Shown here: piece after piece, positions 9,515-19,367 of the stretch
How positions within the stretch are numbered: the first letter of the stretch is position 1
How the letters are laid out: each line of letters begins with the position of its first letter
Origin: Adhaeribacter radiodurans
Lineage (GTDB): Bacteria; Bacteroidota; Bacteroidia; Cytophagales; Hymenobacteraceae
DNA: 64,000 nucleotides
Reading direction: 5' to 3'
Assembly: GCF_014075995.1 (NCBI RefSeq)
Contig: NZ_CP055153.1
Location: 3,844,001 to 3,908,000 of the forward strand
Notes under the pieces: model-generated
Databases searched by the model: none
Told to the model about the DNA's origin: nothing
The model's input: the letters and a program-made list of their open reading frames with translations, nothing else
Program-made: the position numbers and the translations under genes

Positions 9515-9563
9515 AAGGTTCTCCATCAGAAAATTATTATGAAACCAGAGAACCTGCTTTTTT
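9515..9563 (+). terminator. Hairpin with T tract between folD and queE (orientation uncertain)
   Basis: An 8-bp stem AGGTTCTC/GAGAACCT with a 24-nt loop, followed on the plus strand by GCTTTTTTATTT. Both neighbouring genes run on the minus strand, where no T tract follows. It may act as a terminator for antisense or read-through transcripts, or as a stem-loop at the end of the folD message. Confidence 0.4.
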
Positions 9564-10449
9564 ATTTATAAACTTCTTTTTTAGCCGCTCTTAAAGTATT
9601 GAGCAACAACGAAGCAATAGTCATGGGGCCAACGCCCCCCGGAACCGGGGTAATGTAGCTGCATTTAGATGCCACTTCATCAAACTTAACGTCACCTTTT
9701 AACTCGAAGCCCGATTTTTTGGTTAAGCTTACTACCCGGGTGGTACCCACATCAATTACTACCGCACCCGGCTTCACCATATCGGCGGTAACAAACTCCG
9801 GAATACCAATAGCAGCAATAATTATATCAGCGGTACGAGTAATTTCGGGCAGGTTTACGGTGCGGCTATGGCATAAAGTAACGGTGCAATTACCGGGTTT
9901 AGCATTTTTCGCCATCATAATACTCATCGGAGAACCCACAATATTACTCCGGCCAATTACCACGCAGTGTTTCCCGCTGGTTTCAATGTCGTAGCGTTTT
10001 AATAATTCTAAAATTCCGTTGGGCGTAGCCGGTAAATACGCCGGTAAATTCAATACCATGCGTCCTACGTTTACCGGATGAAAACCATCCACGTCTTTTT
10101 CCGGCAAGAGTATTTCATTTACTTTTTCCGCGGAAATATGCTTAGGCAAGGGCAGTTGCACAATAAAACCATCTACATCGGCATCGTTGTTTAATTCGTT
10201 TACCTTAGCTAACAGCTCTTCTTCCGTTACCGAATCTTCTAAATGAATTAAGGTAGATTTAAAACCCACTTTTTCGCAGGCCAGCACCTTGTTGTTCACG
10301 TAGGTTAAACTACCGCCATCGTTCCCGACCAGAATAGCCGCTAAATGCGGAATTTTACCACCTTGTTCTTTTATTTGAGCTACTTCCTCAGCAATTTCTT
10401 GTTTTATCGCTTCTGACGTTTTTTTACCGTCTATTAATGTTACTTCCAA
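9562..10449 (-). CDS. folD: Bifunctional methylenetetrahydrofolate dehydrogenase / methenyltetrahydrofolate cyclohydrolase
   Basis: A 295-residue FolD that interconverts 5,10-methylene-, 5,10-methenyl- and 10-formyl-tetrahydrofolate with NADP. The catalytic Lys lies in the N-terminal YVNNK segment. The family signatures [28 protein letters not shown] and the C-terminal [15 protein letters not shown] are all present. An in-frame TAG lies three codons upstream and no ATG precedes LIDGKKTSE, so TTG at 10449 is the start ([10 protein letters not shown]). It is preceded by short GTT/AAA-type repeats and lies downstream of lepA on the same strand, but ~200 bases of repeat-bearing spacer separate them. 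Confidence 0.96.
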   Translation of the reverse strand: MEVTLIDGKKTSEAIKQEIAEEVAQIKEQGGKIPHLAAILVGNDGGSLTYVNNKVLACEKVGFKSTLIHLEDSVTEEELLAKVNELNNDADVDGFIVQLPLPKHISAEKVNEILLPEKDVDGFHPVNVGRMVLNLPAYLPATPNGILELLKRYDIETSGKHCVVIGRSNIVGSPMSIMMAKNAKPGNCTVTLCHSRTVNLPEITRTADIIIAAIGIPEFVTADMVKPGAVVIDVGTTRVVSLTKKSGFELKGDVKFDEVASKCSYITPVPGGVGPMTIASLLLNTLRAAKKEVYK

Positions 10450-10457
10450 GCGGATCT

Positions 10458-10496
10458 AGTTTTAAAGTTTAAAGGTTGAAAAGTTAAAAAGTTAAG
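10458..10496. repeat. Short AGTTTAAAGG-type degenerate tandem repeat
   Basis: Loosely 7-8-nt periodic units of the type AGTTTAA / AGGTTGA / AAAGTTA occur just before the folD start. The units are degenerate, so they could also be ordinary AT-rich sequence. The opposite-strand form (TTCAACCATTCAACC) occurs before pgk near 25476. Confidence 0.45.
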
Positions 10497-10610
10497 CATA
10501 TAGCTCCTTCCATTTAACAGTAGTATTACCGCTATTCAGAAAGAACCTAAATAGCAAGGCAGTTCTAAAGTTTTTATCTGATTGAAAGCTCAATTATTTA
10601 AATTCCGTAA

Positions 10611-10653
10611 TCCATGGACTATGGTCCATCGACTATGGACTAAAGACTAATCC
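10611..10653. repeat. Heptamer repeat array (ACTATGG / TCCATNG units), downstream edge of lepA
   Basis: The sequence reads as consecutive 7-mers: TCCATGG, ACTATGG, TCCATCG, ACTATGG, ACTAAAG, ACTAATC. The last units run over the lepA stop codon (10647-10649). Related 7-nt arrays occur at 25549-25572 and 54861-54912. Confidence 0.75.
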
Positions 10654-12434
10654 AGCTTTAACACGGCTAAAAACGCTTCCTGCGGAATCTCTACGTTACC
10701 AACCTGTCGCATGCGTTTCTTCCCTTTTTTCTGTTTTTCTAAAAGTTTACGTTTCCGGGAAATATCACCGCCATAACACTTAGCTAATACGTTTTTACGT
10801 AAGGCTTTTACTGTTTCGCGGGAAATAATTTTCTGGCCAATGGCGGCCTGAATGGCAATTTCGAACATCTGACGGGGAAGCAATTCGCGAAGCTTTTCGC
10901 AAAGACGTTTGCCCCAATCGTAAGCTTTATCACGGTGCACAATAGCACTCAAGGCATCCACTTTCTCGCCGTTCAACATAATGTCCAGCTTCACCATGTT
11001 TGATTCCCGGTAACCAATCAGCTCATAATCCAGAGAAGCGTAACCGCGCGAAATGGTTTTAAGTTTATCAAAAAAGTCGAATACAATTTCGGCCAGGGGC
11101 ATTTCAAAATTCAATTCAACCCGGTCGCTGGTTAAGTAGGTCTGACTTTTTAAAACTCCCCGCTTATCCATGCACAACGATATTATCGGCCCAATGTACT
11201 CCGATTTCGAAATTATCTGGGCTTTAATAAAAGGCTCTTCAATGTGGTCGATGTAATTGGGTTCCGGCATTTCGGAAGGGGCGTTTACCGTAATCTCACC
11301 GTCTTTGGTGGTGAAAGCTCTGAACTGCACGCTAGGTACAGTGGTAATTACCGTCATGTCGAACTCACGTTCAAGGCGTTCCTGCACAATTTCCATGTGC
11401 AGCATTCCTAAGAAACCGCACCGAAAACCAAAGCCCAAAGCCGCCGATGTTTCGGGTTCCCAGACCAGAGAGGCATCGTTGAGCTGCAATTTTTCCATGG
11501 AAGACCTTAATTCCTCAAACTCGCTGGTTTCTACGGGATAAATACCGGCAAAAACCATTGGTTTTACTTCTTCAAAACCTTCTATCCCTACTGTAGTAGG
11601 ATTTTCGACGGTAGTGATGGTATCGCCTACTTTTACTTCTTTCGCGTTTTTAATACCGGAAATTAAGTAACCTACATTGCCCGCGCCCATTACATCGCGT
11701 GATTCCTGATTTAGCTTTAATACGCCAATTTCATCGGCAAAATAAGTTTTACCAGTGTTAATAAATTTTACCCGCTCGCCTTTGCGCAAGGTGCCGTTCA
11801 TAATCCGGAAATAAACCTCTATACCCCGGTACGAGTTAAAAACCGAGTCAAAAATAAGGGCTTGCAACGGAGCTTGCGGGTCGCCTTTTGGAGCCGGAAT
11901 CCGGTCGCAGATGGCATTTAAAATATTTTCAACCCCTATACCTTCTTTCCCCGAAGCATGAATAATATCTTCGCGGTCGCAGCCAATCAGATCAATTATC
12001 TGGTCAGATACTTCTTCAGGCATAGCATGTGGCAAATCTATTTTGTTCAGCACCGGAATAATTTCCAGGTCGTTGCCGATAGCTAAATATAAATTAGAAA
12101 TAGTTTGCGCTTCTATGCCCTGCGACGCATCCACAATAAGCAAAGCGCCTTCGCAAGCTGCAATGGAACGGGAAACTTCGTACGAAAAATCCACGTGACC
12201 GGGAGTATCAATCAGGTTTAAAACATATTCTTCGCCTTTATACTGATACACCATCTGAATGGCGTGGCTTTTAATGGTAATGCCCCGCTCCCGCTCTAAA
12301 TCCATGTTATCGAGCAGTTGGTCCTGCATTTCGCGCTCCGCTACCGTAGAAGTAAATTCCAGCAGTCGGTCGGCGAGGGTGCTTTTACCGTGGTCGATAT
12401 GGGCTATAATACAAAAATTCCGGATGTTCTTCAT
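10647..12434 (-). CDS. lepA: Elongation factor 4 (back-translocating GTPase LepA)
   Basis: A 595-residue translational GTPase of the standard LepA length. Visible motifs are G1 [10 protein letters not shown]2 [10 protein letters not shown]3 DTPGHVDF and G4 NKIDLPHA. Domains II, III and V follow, and then the LepA-specific C-terminal domain ([37 protein letters not shown]). EF4 binds stalled or misaligned ribosomes and supports translation and 30S biogenesis under stress. The start is ATG at 12434, preceded by a TACCTTTG box. A heptamer repeat array touches its stop codon. The identification is certain. Confidence 0.97.
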   Translation of the reverse strand: MKNIRNFCIIAHIDHGKSTLADRLLEFTSTVAEREMQDQLLDNMDLERERGITIKSHAIQMVYQYKGEEYVLNLIDTPGHVDFSYEVSRSIAACEGALLIVDASQGIEAQTISNLYLAIGNDLEIIPVLNKIDLPHAMPEEVSDQIIDLIGCDREDIIHASGKEGIGVENILNAICDRIPAPKGDPQAPLQALIFDSVFNSYRGIEVYFRIMNGTLRKGERVKFINTGKTYFADEIGVLKLNQESRDVMGAGNVGYLISGIKNAKEVKVGDTITTVENPTTVGIEGFEEVKPMVFAGIYPVETSEFEELRSSMEKLQLNDASLVWEPETSAALGFGFRCGFLGMLHMEIVQERLEREFDMTVITTVPSVQFRAFTTKDGEITVNAPSEMPEPNYIDHIEEPFIKAQIISKSEYIGPIISLCMDKRGVLKSQTYLTSDRVELNFEMPLAEIVFDFFDKLKTISRGYASLDYELIGYRESNMVKLDIMLNGEKVDALSAIVHRDKAYDWGKRLCEKLRELLPRQMFEIAIQAAIGQKIISRETVKALRKNVLAKCYGGDISRKRKLLEKQKKGKKRMRQVGNVEIPQEAFLAVLKLD

Positions 12435-12453
12435 AAATCAATTACACGAAAAA

Positions 12454-12461
12454 CAAAGGTA
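12454..12461 (-). promoter_or_regulatory. Candidate Bacteroidota -7 box for lepA
   Basis: On the minus strand TACCTTTG matches the Bacteroidota sigma-A -7 consensus TAnnTTTG exactly, 20 bases before the lepA ATG. No good -33 TTTG is seen at the expected spacing, so it is a candidate only. Confidence 0.5.
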
Positions 12462-12654
12462 CAAAATTGCGGCAGAATTTACCAGAAATAGGATTTTCTG
12501 GGTTAAAAGATTACTCAAAAAGTAAGTAACAGACTTTGAATTATCTTCCAACCAAATAAGCGTTTCTATAAATAACCTTAGTTTAGTTTTTTATTTAAAA
12601 ACTGACAAAAATTTAAAATTGATATAAAAGTAGACAGGCATCATTTCGGACATC

Positions 12655-14262
12655 CTACTTTTCTGATAACAATTTTAGTAATACGCCATTGGTCCAGCCA
12701 AAACCATCTTGTAAGGGGTACTCGCCACCGCCTGCTTCCAGGTGCGTAGCTTCTACGTTATATTTCTCCACTAATTTGCCGGTACTTTTATAAACTCTGG
12801 TATTTATTTCTACCCAATTGTGTTTCACCTGCTTGGCTAGTTTATGCTGGCGGTAATTACGTAAACCCTGAATGCTTATCCACTGCAAAGGTGCCCAGGC
12901 GTTAGGAGCATCCCATTGTTCGCCGGTATGGTTAGGAGTTGAGATTAAACCACCCGGTTTCAGGAAATCAGTTTTCAGACGTTTGGCCACGGCTTTGGCT
13001 TGCTTGTTGGTAGCCATTTTAAAAAATAAAAGGTAGGTAGCCGCTAAAGAAGGAACCGTTGTTACTTGGCTGGTTTTAAAATCATAATCTAAAAAGTACT
13101 TGTCTTTTTTACTCCAGCAATAGTTTATTAGTGCCTTCTTCCTCTTATTGGCTTGCTGATTGTAATAGTTTTCTTTTGAAGTATCATGGTTCAGAATGGC
13201 AACTTCGGCCAGCGTAAGTTCTAAATGATACAGCAGCGCGTTTAAATCAACGGGAATAATATCGGTGGTATGAATGGTTTTTAAAGTTTTTCCATCGGCA
13301 AACCAACGACTCGTAAAATCCCAACCCGATTCGGCGGCAGCCCGCAAATGCCGGTACACCTCTTCTTTATTCCGGCCGGTTTCCTGAGCTAGCTTTACGT
13401 CTTCTTTGTAGGCTTCGGGCCGCGGCTCCGGAAAATTATCGTAGTACCGGTTTAAAATGCTACCATCCGGTAAGCGCACCACTCGCAGGTTTACCGGGTT
13501 TGTTTCGGTAAGCTCGGCAGTTCCTTTCATCCAGAATTCATATTCTTTTTGCAAAGCGGGCCCGTATTTCTTTAAAACTTGCTGGCCTTTTATGTCGCGT
13601 AAAATTTTCACCATTAACGCGTAAAAAGGAGGTTGCGAGCGGCCGGTATAATAGCTGCGGTTACCATTTGGTATAAAGCCTACGGTATCGATTAAAAAAG
13701 TAAAATTATCGACCATGTTCTGAATTAGCTGCGTTTGACCGGCTGCTTGCAAACCCAACATGGTAAAATAACTATCCCAGTAATAAATTTCGCGAAAACG
13801 GCCGCCCGGCACCACGTACGAATGTGGCAACGGAATTAAGGACGAAGTTTCCGGAATGGGTTGCCGGGTTAAAACCGGCCAAAGCGTATTTATATGCTGG
13901 CTTACCGGTTGAGCCGTGTCGGATTTAAAATTCGTGGCTGGCTCAGGTGGCAGTTTAAAATGCTGCAGCACGAAAGCTTTTAAATTAAAATCAGCTTTGT
14001 TCTTTTCCGTTTGGTAAGCTTGTAAAATAGTTTCCGGCGAAGAAAGCGGAATACAATCCGGAAAGGTTTTAGAATCGGGAAACACGGCCTGCATCTGCAC
14101 GTCTTTAAAAAGCTCACCTAAAGCTACTTCGGGCCTTACCTGTGCTTGGATGGGCAACTGGCTCCCCAGAACGAACCAGATTAGAACAAAAACTGGAACC
14201 TTTTGGGCAAAGAGGCGCTTTCCTGAAAAATTTACAAAGGATAAATAAACGGATGTCAGCAT
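12655..14262 (-). CDS. treA: Periplasmic alpha,alpha-trehalase (GH37)
   Basis: A 535-residue enzyme that hydrolyses trehalose to two glucose molecules. Both trehalase signatures are present: PGGRFREIYYWDSYF at about residue 158 and QWDAPNAWAPLQW near residue 455. Catalytic Asp (in SGWDFTSRW) and a C-terminal Glu (EKYNVEA) fall in the expected places. The N-terminus carries a signal peptide (hydrophobic core about residues 20-38, cleavage near IQAQ), so the enzyme should be periplasmic, like E. coli TreA. It is divergent from icmF with ~200 bases between. No trehalose transporter or regulator is next to it. Confidence 0.93.
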   Translation of the reverse strand: MLTSVYLSFVNFSGKRLFAQKVPVFVLIWFVLGSQLPIQAQVRPEVALGELFKDVQMQAVFPDSKTFPDCIPLSSPETILQAYQTEKNKADFNLKAFVLQHFKLPPEPATNFKSDTAQPVSQHINTLWPVLTRQPIPETSSLIPLPHSYVVPGGRFREIYYWDSYFTMLGLQAAGQTQLIQNMVDNFTFLIDTVGFIPNGNRSYYTGRSQPPFYALMVKILRDIKGQQVLKKYGPALQKEYEFWMKGTAELTETNPVNLRVVRLPDGSILNRYYDNFPEPRPEAYKEDVKLAQETGRNKEEVYRHLRAAAESGWDFTSRWFADGKTLKTIHTTDIIPVDLNALLYHLELTLAEVAILNHDTSKENYYNQQANKRKKALINYCWSKKDKYFLDYDFKTSQVTTVPSLAATYLLFFKMATNKQAKAVAKRLKTDFLKPGGLISTPNHTGEQWDAPNAWAPLQWISIQGLRNYRQHKLAKQVKHNWVEINTRVYKSTGKLVEKYNVEATHLEAGGGEYPLQDGFGWTNGVLLKLLSEK

Positions 14263-14428
14263 GGATTACCGGAGTTTAAATTTCGACATTGTAACTAAGA
14301 ATAAATCATTAACAAGTCTTACCGGAAAAAGCTTATTACGTTTTACATTTTTCATTATTTATTTACCCGTTTTAGTTGCAATCCAATCTGTATGCCTTTC
14401 GTTAAAATAAGAAAAGGCGTTTTTTCTC

Positions 14429-14436
14429 TATCTTCG
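14429..14436 (+). promoter_or_regulatory. Candidate -7 box for icmF
   Basis: TATCTTCG resembles the Bacteroidota TAnnTTTG -7 box with one substitution and lies 28 bases before the icmF ATG. The -33 element is not clear. Confidence 0.35.
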
Positions 14437-14464
14437 CACGCTGTAACCCTAACATTTTACCTGT

Positions 14465-17400
14465 ATGCCGACTGCCCCTGTTGAAGTATATAAACCCGTT
14501 AATCCCCTCCGGATTGTAACCGCCGCTTCGCTTTTCGACGGGCACGATGCCGCCATTAACATTATGCGCCGCATTTTGCAGGCTTCCGGTGCCGAGGTTA
14601 TTCATTTAGGCCATAACCGGTCAGTGCAGGAAATAGTGGATTGCGCGATACAGGAAGATGCTCAGGCCATTGCCATTACGTCGTACCAGGGCGGCCATTT
14701 GGAGTACTTTAAGTATATGTATGATTTATTACAAGAGCTCGGCTGCGGACATATTAAAATATTCGGCGGCGGGGGTGGCGTAATTCTGCCTCAGGAAATA
14801 GAAGAACTGCACCAATACGGCATTACCCGCATTTACTCTCCCGACGATGGCCGTGCCATGGGTTTACAAGGCATGATCAACGATTTACTGCAACAATGCG
14901 ATTTCCCGACGGGTAAAAACCTGAACGGCGAAGTAAATTATTTAAAAAAGAAAGACGCCAAGTCTATTGCCCGTCTAATTTCAGCCGCAGAAAATTACCC
15001 CGCTGAGTTTGAAAAATTCAGAGCTGATTTATTCTCCCATTCTGAGAACCAAACAACGAACAACGAACAACAAATAACTCCGGTTTTAGGAATTACCGGC
15101 ACCGGCGGAGCGGGCAAATCGAGTTTAGTAGACGAGTTAGTCCGGCGGTTTTTACAGGATTCTCCGGCAGCCAGTGTAGCCATTATCTCGGTTGACCCTA
15201 GTAAACGCAAAACTGGCGGGGCTTTACTCGGCGACCGCATCCGAATGAATGCCATTAGCAACGACCGGGTGTACATGCGCTCGCTAGCTACCCGCCAAAG
15301 CAATTTAGCTTTAAGCAAACACGTGCAAGATGCGGTAGACATCGTAAAAACTGCTCAGTTTAATTTAATTATTCTGGAAACATCCGGCATTGGGCAATCT
15401 GATACCGAAATTGTGGAGCACTCGGATGTGAGTTTGTACGTAATGACGCCGGAATACGGGGCCGCTACCCAGCTCGAAAAAATTGACATGCTCGATTTTG
15501 CCGATGTAATTGCCCTTAACAAATTTGATAAACGCGGCGCCCAGGATGCTTTGCGCGATGTAAAAAAACAATACAAACGCAACCATCAACTCTGGGAAAC
15601 ACATGATGAAGGATTACCGGTATTTGGCACCATCGCCTCTCAGTTTAACGATCCGGGTATGAACCAACTCTACTGGGCCGTTATGAGAAAAATTGCGCAA
15701 AAATCCGGATTAAACTTTCAGACGAATGCACTTATAACTGCCGAACAGTCCGAAAAAATTTACATTATTCCGCCGAGCCGCACGCGCTACTTATCTGAAA
15801 TTTCGGAAACGAACCGGCAATACGATAAATGGGTAAATACCCAAGCCGAAATCGCGCAAAAGTTATTCGGTTTAAAAAAATCAGTAGCGGCGGTTCAGGA
15901 TTTATCGTTAAACGATAAAGAAAATTTAAAAAATCAATTAAATCAGGCCTATACCGAACTGGAACACCAACTTGATGTCAATAACCGGAAGCTGCTGGAA
16001 AATTGGGAAAACCGGAGGCAAGCATATCAGGAGGAATACTTTATTTTTAAAGTCCGAGATAAGGAAGTTAAAATAAAAACCCATAACACCAGTTTATCAC
16101 AACTCGAAATTCCTAAAATTTCCTTGCCCCGCTACGAAGCCTGGGGTGATTTACTGCGTTGGAATTTGCAGGAAAATGTACCGGGTGAGTTTCCGTACAC
16201 GGCTGGCGTATTTCCGTTTAAACGCGAAGGCGAAGACCCGACTCGCATGTTTGCCGGCGAAGGCGGCCCCGAGCGAACCAACCGACGCTTCCACTACGTA
16301 AGTTTGGGTTTACCGGCCAAGCGTTTATCAACGGCGTTTGACTCGGTTACCCTCTACGGCGAAGACCCAGCTATTCGGCCTGATATTTACGGCAAAATAG
16401 GAAACTCCGGCGTGAGCACTTGCTGCCTTGACGATGCTAAAAAACTGTACTCCGGTTTTAACCTGGCCGATCCGAAAACGTCAGTTTCCATGACCATTAA
16501 CGGTCCGGCGGCAATACTTACGGCTTTTTTCCTGAATGCCGCCATCGACCAGCAATGCGAACTTTATATCAAACAAAATAATCTGGAAGAAGAGGTTAAC
16601 CAGAAAATTGACCAAATTTTTAAAAATAAAGACCAAACCCGACCACACTACCAAGGCGATTTACCAACCGGCAACGATGGTTTAGGCTTAATGCTGCTGG
16701 GAGTAACCGGCGACCAGGTATTACCTCCGGAAATTTACCAAAAAATTAAAGAGCGAACTTTGGCGGCGGTGCGCGGTACCGTGCAAGCCGATATTTTAAA
16801 AGAAGACCAGGCGCAAAATACTTGTATTTTTAGTACGGAGTTTTCTCTACGTTTAATGGGAGATGTGCAGGAATACTTTATTCAAAACAACGTCCGCAAC
16901 TTTTACTCGGTATCTATTTCGGGTTACCATATTGCCGAAGCAGGCGCTAATCCTATTTCGCAGTTGGCTTTTACCTTAGCCAACGGCTTTACTTACGTAG
17001 AATATTACGTGAGCCGCGGCATGGACATCAACGCTTTTGCTCCTAACCTCAGCTTTTTCTTCTCCAACGGCATCGACCCGGAATATGCCGTAATTGGCCG
17101 GGTGGCTCGTCGTATTTGGGCCAAAGCCATGAAGTTGAAATACGGCGCTAATGCCCGTTCCCAAATGCTCAAGTACCACATTCAAACCTCCGGCCGCTCC
17201 TTACACGCGCAGGAAATAGATTTTAACGACATCCGCACCACCTTACAAGCACTATACGCCATTTACGATAACTGTAACTCGTTGCACACTAATGCCTACG
17301 ACGAGGCCATAACTACTCCTACCGAAGAAAGTGTACGTCGAGCCATGGCCATACAATTAATCATAAACCGGGAGTTAGGTTTGGCTAAAAACGAAAACCC

Positions 17401-17872
17401 GTTGCAAGGCTCCTTTATCATAGAAGAGCTGACTGATTTAGTAGAAGAAGCCGTACTGCTCGAATTTGACCGCATTACCGAGCGCGGCGGTGTGTTAGGC
17501 GCTATGGAAACCATGTACCAGCGCGGTAAAATTCAGGAAGAAAGTTTGTACTACGAAACCCTGAAACACACCGGCGAATATCCCATTGTGGGAGTAAATA
17601 CTTTTTTAAGCAGCAAAGGCTCCCCCACCATAATTCCTTCGCAAGTAATCCGGGCCACGGAAGAAGAAAAGCAATACCAGATAAAAATGCTGGAATTGCT
17701 ACACCAACGCAACGCTGGAATAGCCGAAGAAAAGTTAAAACGCGTACAAGAAATAGCCGTGCAACAGCAAAATATTTTTGCAGAACTAATGGAAACCGTT
17801 AAGTATTGTTCCTTAGGCCAAATTACCCATGCTTTGTTCAGCGTGGGAGGGCAATACCGCCGAAACATGTAA
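14465..17872 (+). CDS. icmF: Fused isobutyryl-CoA mutase with G-protein chaperone domain (IcmF)
   Basis: A 1135-residue single-chain acyl-CoA mutase. Order: B12-binding domain (about 15-150; DGHDAAI is the lower-axial His motif), a MeaI/ArgK-type GTPase (P-loop GTGGAGKSS at about 209-217), a linker, and the substrate-binding TIM barrel (about 560-1135). This order is diagnostic for IcmF; ordinary methylmalonyl-CoA mutases have the B12 domain last and no fused GTPase. The barrel has the IcmF-type segment [18 protein letters not shown], where methylmalonyl-CoA mutase has a Tyr-containing segment. The reaction is isobutyryl-CoA to n-butyryl-CoA, with possible pivalyl-CoA activity. A heptamer repeat lies in the B12-GTPase linker. 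It is monocistronic and divergent from trehalase. Confidence 0.9.
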   Translation: MPTAPVEVYKPVNPLRIVTAASLFDGHDAAINIMRRILQASGAEVIHLGHNRSVQEIVDCAIQEDAQAIAITSYQGGHLEYFKYMYDLLQELGCGHIKIFGGGGGVILPQEIEELHQYGITRIYSPDDGRAMGLQGMINDLLQQCDFPTGKNLNGEVNYLKKKDAKSIARLISAAENYPAEFEKFRADLFSHSENQTTNNEQQITPVLGITGTGGAGKSSLVDELVRRFLQDSPAASVAIISVDPSKRKTGGALLGDRIRMNAISNDRVYMRSLATRQSNLALSKHVQDAVDIVKTAQFNLIILETSGIGQSDTEIVEHSDVSLYVMTPEYGAATQLEKIDMLDFADVIALNKFDKRGAQDALRDVKKQYKRNHQLWETHDEGLPVFGTIASQFNDPGMNQLYWAVMRKIAQKSGLNFQTNALITAEQSEKIYIIPPSRTRYLSEISETNRQYDKWVNTQAEIAQKLFGLKKSVAAVQDLSLNDKENLKNQLNQAYTELEHQLDVNNRKLLENWENRRQAYQEEYFIFKVRDKEVKIKTHNTSLSQLEIPKISLPRYEAWGDLLRWNLQENVPGEFPYTAGVFPFKREGEDPTRMFAGEGGPERTNRRFHYVSLGLPAKRLSTAFDSVTLYGEDPAIRPDIYGKIGNSGVSTCCLDDAKKLYSGFNLADPKTSVSMTINGPAAILTAFFLNAAIDQQCELYIKQNNLEEEVNQKIDQIFKNKDQTRPHYQGDLPTGNDGLGLMLLGVTGDQVLPPEIYQKIKERTLAAVRGTVQADILKEDQAQNTCIFSTEFSLRLMGDVQEYFIQNNVRNFYSVSISGYHIAEAGANPISQLAFTLANGFTYVEYYVSRGMDINAFAPNLSFFFSNGIDPEYAVIGRVARRIWAKAMKLKYGANARSQMLKYHIQTSGRSLHAQEIDFNDIRTTLQALYAIYDNCNSLHTNAYDEAITTPTEESVRRAMAIQLIINRELGLAKNENPLQGSFIIEELTDLVEEAVLLEFDRITERGGVLGAMETMYQRGKIQEESLYYETLKHTGEYPIVGVNTFLSSKGSPTIIPSQVIRATEEEKQYQIKMLELLHQRNAGIAEEKLKRVQEIAVQQQNIFAELMETVKYCSLGQITHALFSVGGQYRRNM
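15052..15079 (+). repeat. In-frame AACAACG heptamer repeat inside icmF
   Basis: Three near-perfect 7-mers (AACAACG, AACAACG, AACAACA) plus a degenerate fourth encode the Thr/Asn/Gln-rich linker at residues ~197-205, between the B12 domain and the GTPase P-loop. Three units equal 21 bases, so the reading frame is kept. Confidence 0.8.
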
Positions 17873-18017
17873 TATTAAGCTACTTTTATATTTTAAAATT
17901 TTTAAAAATTTGCACCCCGAAATCCGCCAAAGGTTGTTAATAATTTAATAATGTTGAGCCAAAACTAAATTCCTTGATTTTTCGTTAATATTATAGAAAT
18001 TTAATTTTTGCTGTAAT

Positions 18018-18143
18018 ATGAAAACAATTACCATTACATCCTTATTGATTATAGGCACCTTGGGTTTGGTTATTAAATCTTTAATTGATGCCGAGGATAT
18101 TCATATTAATCTAACGGATGAGGACTATCATCTTTATCTTTAA
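18018..18143 (+). CDS. Putative 41-residue single-span membrane peptide
   Basis: ATG at 18018 opens a 41-codon frame: a short basic start, a hydrophobic span (about residues 4-21, ITITSLLIIGTLGLVIKSL) and an acidic tail rich in Asp, His and Tyr. The clean split into a membrane anchor and a charged tail is more protein-like than random AT-rich sequence. It lies 145 bases after icmF on the same strand and is followed by a terminator. No family is recognised. It may be chance. Confidence 0.4.
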   Translation: MKTITITSLLIIGTLGLVIKSLIDAEDIHINLTDEDYHLYL

Positions 18144-18252
18144 GAGAGATTAATACTTTTTACTTATGTTTACCCTGGTTATTTTTTTGCAGAGTAACCA
18201 AGCTGTTATTGTATCCCCTAAAAATTACGTAAACTTCTTACTTGATCATAAA

Positions 18253-18276
18253 AAAAGCCTCTTAAAAGAGGCTTTT
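18253..18276. terminator. Bidirectional intrinsic terminator
   Basis: An 11-bp perfect stem AAAAGCCTCTT/AAGAGGCTTTT with a 2-nt spacer, with A and T runs on both sides. It separates the rightward small peptide gene from the convergent Lys/Ala-rich protein gene. Confidence 0.9.
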
Positions 18277-18303
18277 CTATTAATAGGGTAGGTATTTCTG
18301 CCT

Positions 18304-18729
18304 TTATTTACTTAATGCTTTTTCCGCTTTGCGAGCTTGTTTATCAGCTTTCTTACGGGCCTTAGCAGCTTTTTTCTCCGCATTTTCTGCTTTTCTAGCA
18401 GCTCTTGCTTCCCGTTTTGTTGCTTTTTCTTGCTGGCGGGCTAATTTTTGCTCTTTACGGGCAGCCTTTTCTTGTTTACGGGCAGCCTTCGCGTTCATCT
18501 TGGCTTCTTTGGCTACCGCCGAAGCATCGTCTTCGTATCTGTCAGCATCTTTTGCTTTGCTTTTGGTTGCATTGCTATATTCTTTGGTATCCCGTAAACG
18601 GTCCATATTTTGCTGTTGCGCATTCCGCAAGGAATCTACATTTGTGTTGGTAGTTGTTTGTGCGTGAGATACTTGATTTAAGAATAAACAGGCGCTTACA
18701 ACTAATGTTATAATAATTCTAGATTTCAT
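18304..18729 (-). CDS. Secreted Lys/Ala-rich low-complexity protein
   Basis: A 141-residue protein with a clear signal peptide (about residues 1-23, cleavage near SHAQ). A Gln/Arg-containing segment follows, then from about residue 55 a highly basic, helix-forming tract of Ala, Lys, Arg, Glu and Gln with repeats of the type ARKQEKAARKEQK. It should form a long charged helix, possibly a coiled coil, in the periplasm. No fold family can be assigned to such biased sequence; histone-H1-like and TolA-like helices look similar. It has its own terminator and no cotranscribed neighbour. Confidence 0.7.
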   Translation of the reverse strand: MKSRIIITLVVSACLFLNQVSHAQTTTNTNVDSLRNAQQQNMDRLRDTKEYSNATKSKAKDADRYEDDASAVAKEAKMNAKAARKQEKAARKEQKLARQQEKATKREARAARKAENAEKKAAKARKKADKQARKAEKALSK

Positions 18730-19065
18730 GGATTTTGGTTTTTTTTCTTCTAACGAATTTTAAAAAGATTAGGCTATCTTCAGGAATAATATTTTAAATG
18801 AACCGGCCTCAGAACTTGGTACAAAATCCATACTGAAAGGCTTAGTACATTTTAAATAAAGCTACCAACCTTTTTTTATTAAAAGTTTCTGTATCAATCA
18901 CCTTTATTCTGCCAAGATGTAATAAATAAGATTTAGTAAATTTATGCGCCTGGATGAAGTGTAGAATACCTAAAAAGTAGTCCAATTTAGGTGAGCAATT
19001 TTACTAAAAGCAAAACCGGCAGTCAGATAAATCTGACTGCCGGTTTTAAGTAAATATTTACTTTA
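18730..19065. other. Intergenic region upstream of the Lys/Ala-rich gene
   Basis: About 335 AT-rich bases with no gene seen. Its right end holds the terminator at 19012-19047. The rest should contain the promoter of the leftward Lys/Ala-rich gene. Confidence 0.55.
19012..19047 (-). terminator. Intrinsic terminator after the rhodanese gene
   Basis: A perfect 16-bp stem (AAAACCGGCAGTCAGA with TCTGACTGCCGGTTTT) with a 4-nt loop, 18 bases after the rhodanese stop on the minus strand. Confidence 0.9.
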
Positions 19066-19362
19066 TTATTGCGCTTGCCAGGCCAGCATTCCACCCAGTA
19101 AGTTTCTTACGTTTGGGTAACCTTGTTGTAATAAATAAGCCTTTGCGTTGCCGGAACGGGCACCAGAGCGGCAATGTAAAATTATTTCTTCGTTTTTGTG
19201 GGCTTCCAGTTCATCTAAACGCTGGGGCAGGCTGCCCAACGGAATATTTAAAGCACCAATATTAAATTCATCGTATTCGTGCGGTTCTCTTACATCCACG
19301 ATAAAAGGCTTTTCGCCGGCAGCTAAGCGCTGTTTTAGTTCATTGGTGGTAATATCTTCCAT
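19066..19362 (-). CDS. Single-domain rhodanese-like protein
   Basis: A 98-residue protein made of one rhodanese fold. FIVDVREPHEYDEFNIGA is the typical first half, and the active-site loop HCRSGARS carries the persulfide-forming Cys (about residue 64). It has no signal peptide, so it is cytoplasmic. Single-domain rhodaneses move sulfane sulfur, as in GlpE or PspE, or serve redox or regulatory roles. It starts 5 bases after the stop codon of the T9SS cargo gene, so the two are almost certainly cotranscribed, though a functional link is not obvious. A strong terminator follows. Confidence 0.9.
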   Translation of the reverse strand: MEDITTNELKQRLAAGEKPFIVDVREPHEYDEFNIGALNIPLGSLPQRLDELEAHKNEEIILHCRSGARSGNAKAYLLQQGYPNVRNLLGGMLAWQAQ

Positions 19363-19367
19363 AATTT

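Noticed and set aside
14402-14605. 67-residue leftward frame over the icmF start
   Set aside because: Antisense shadow of icmF and its leader.
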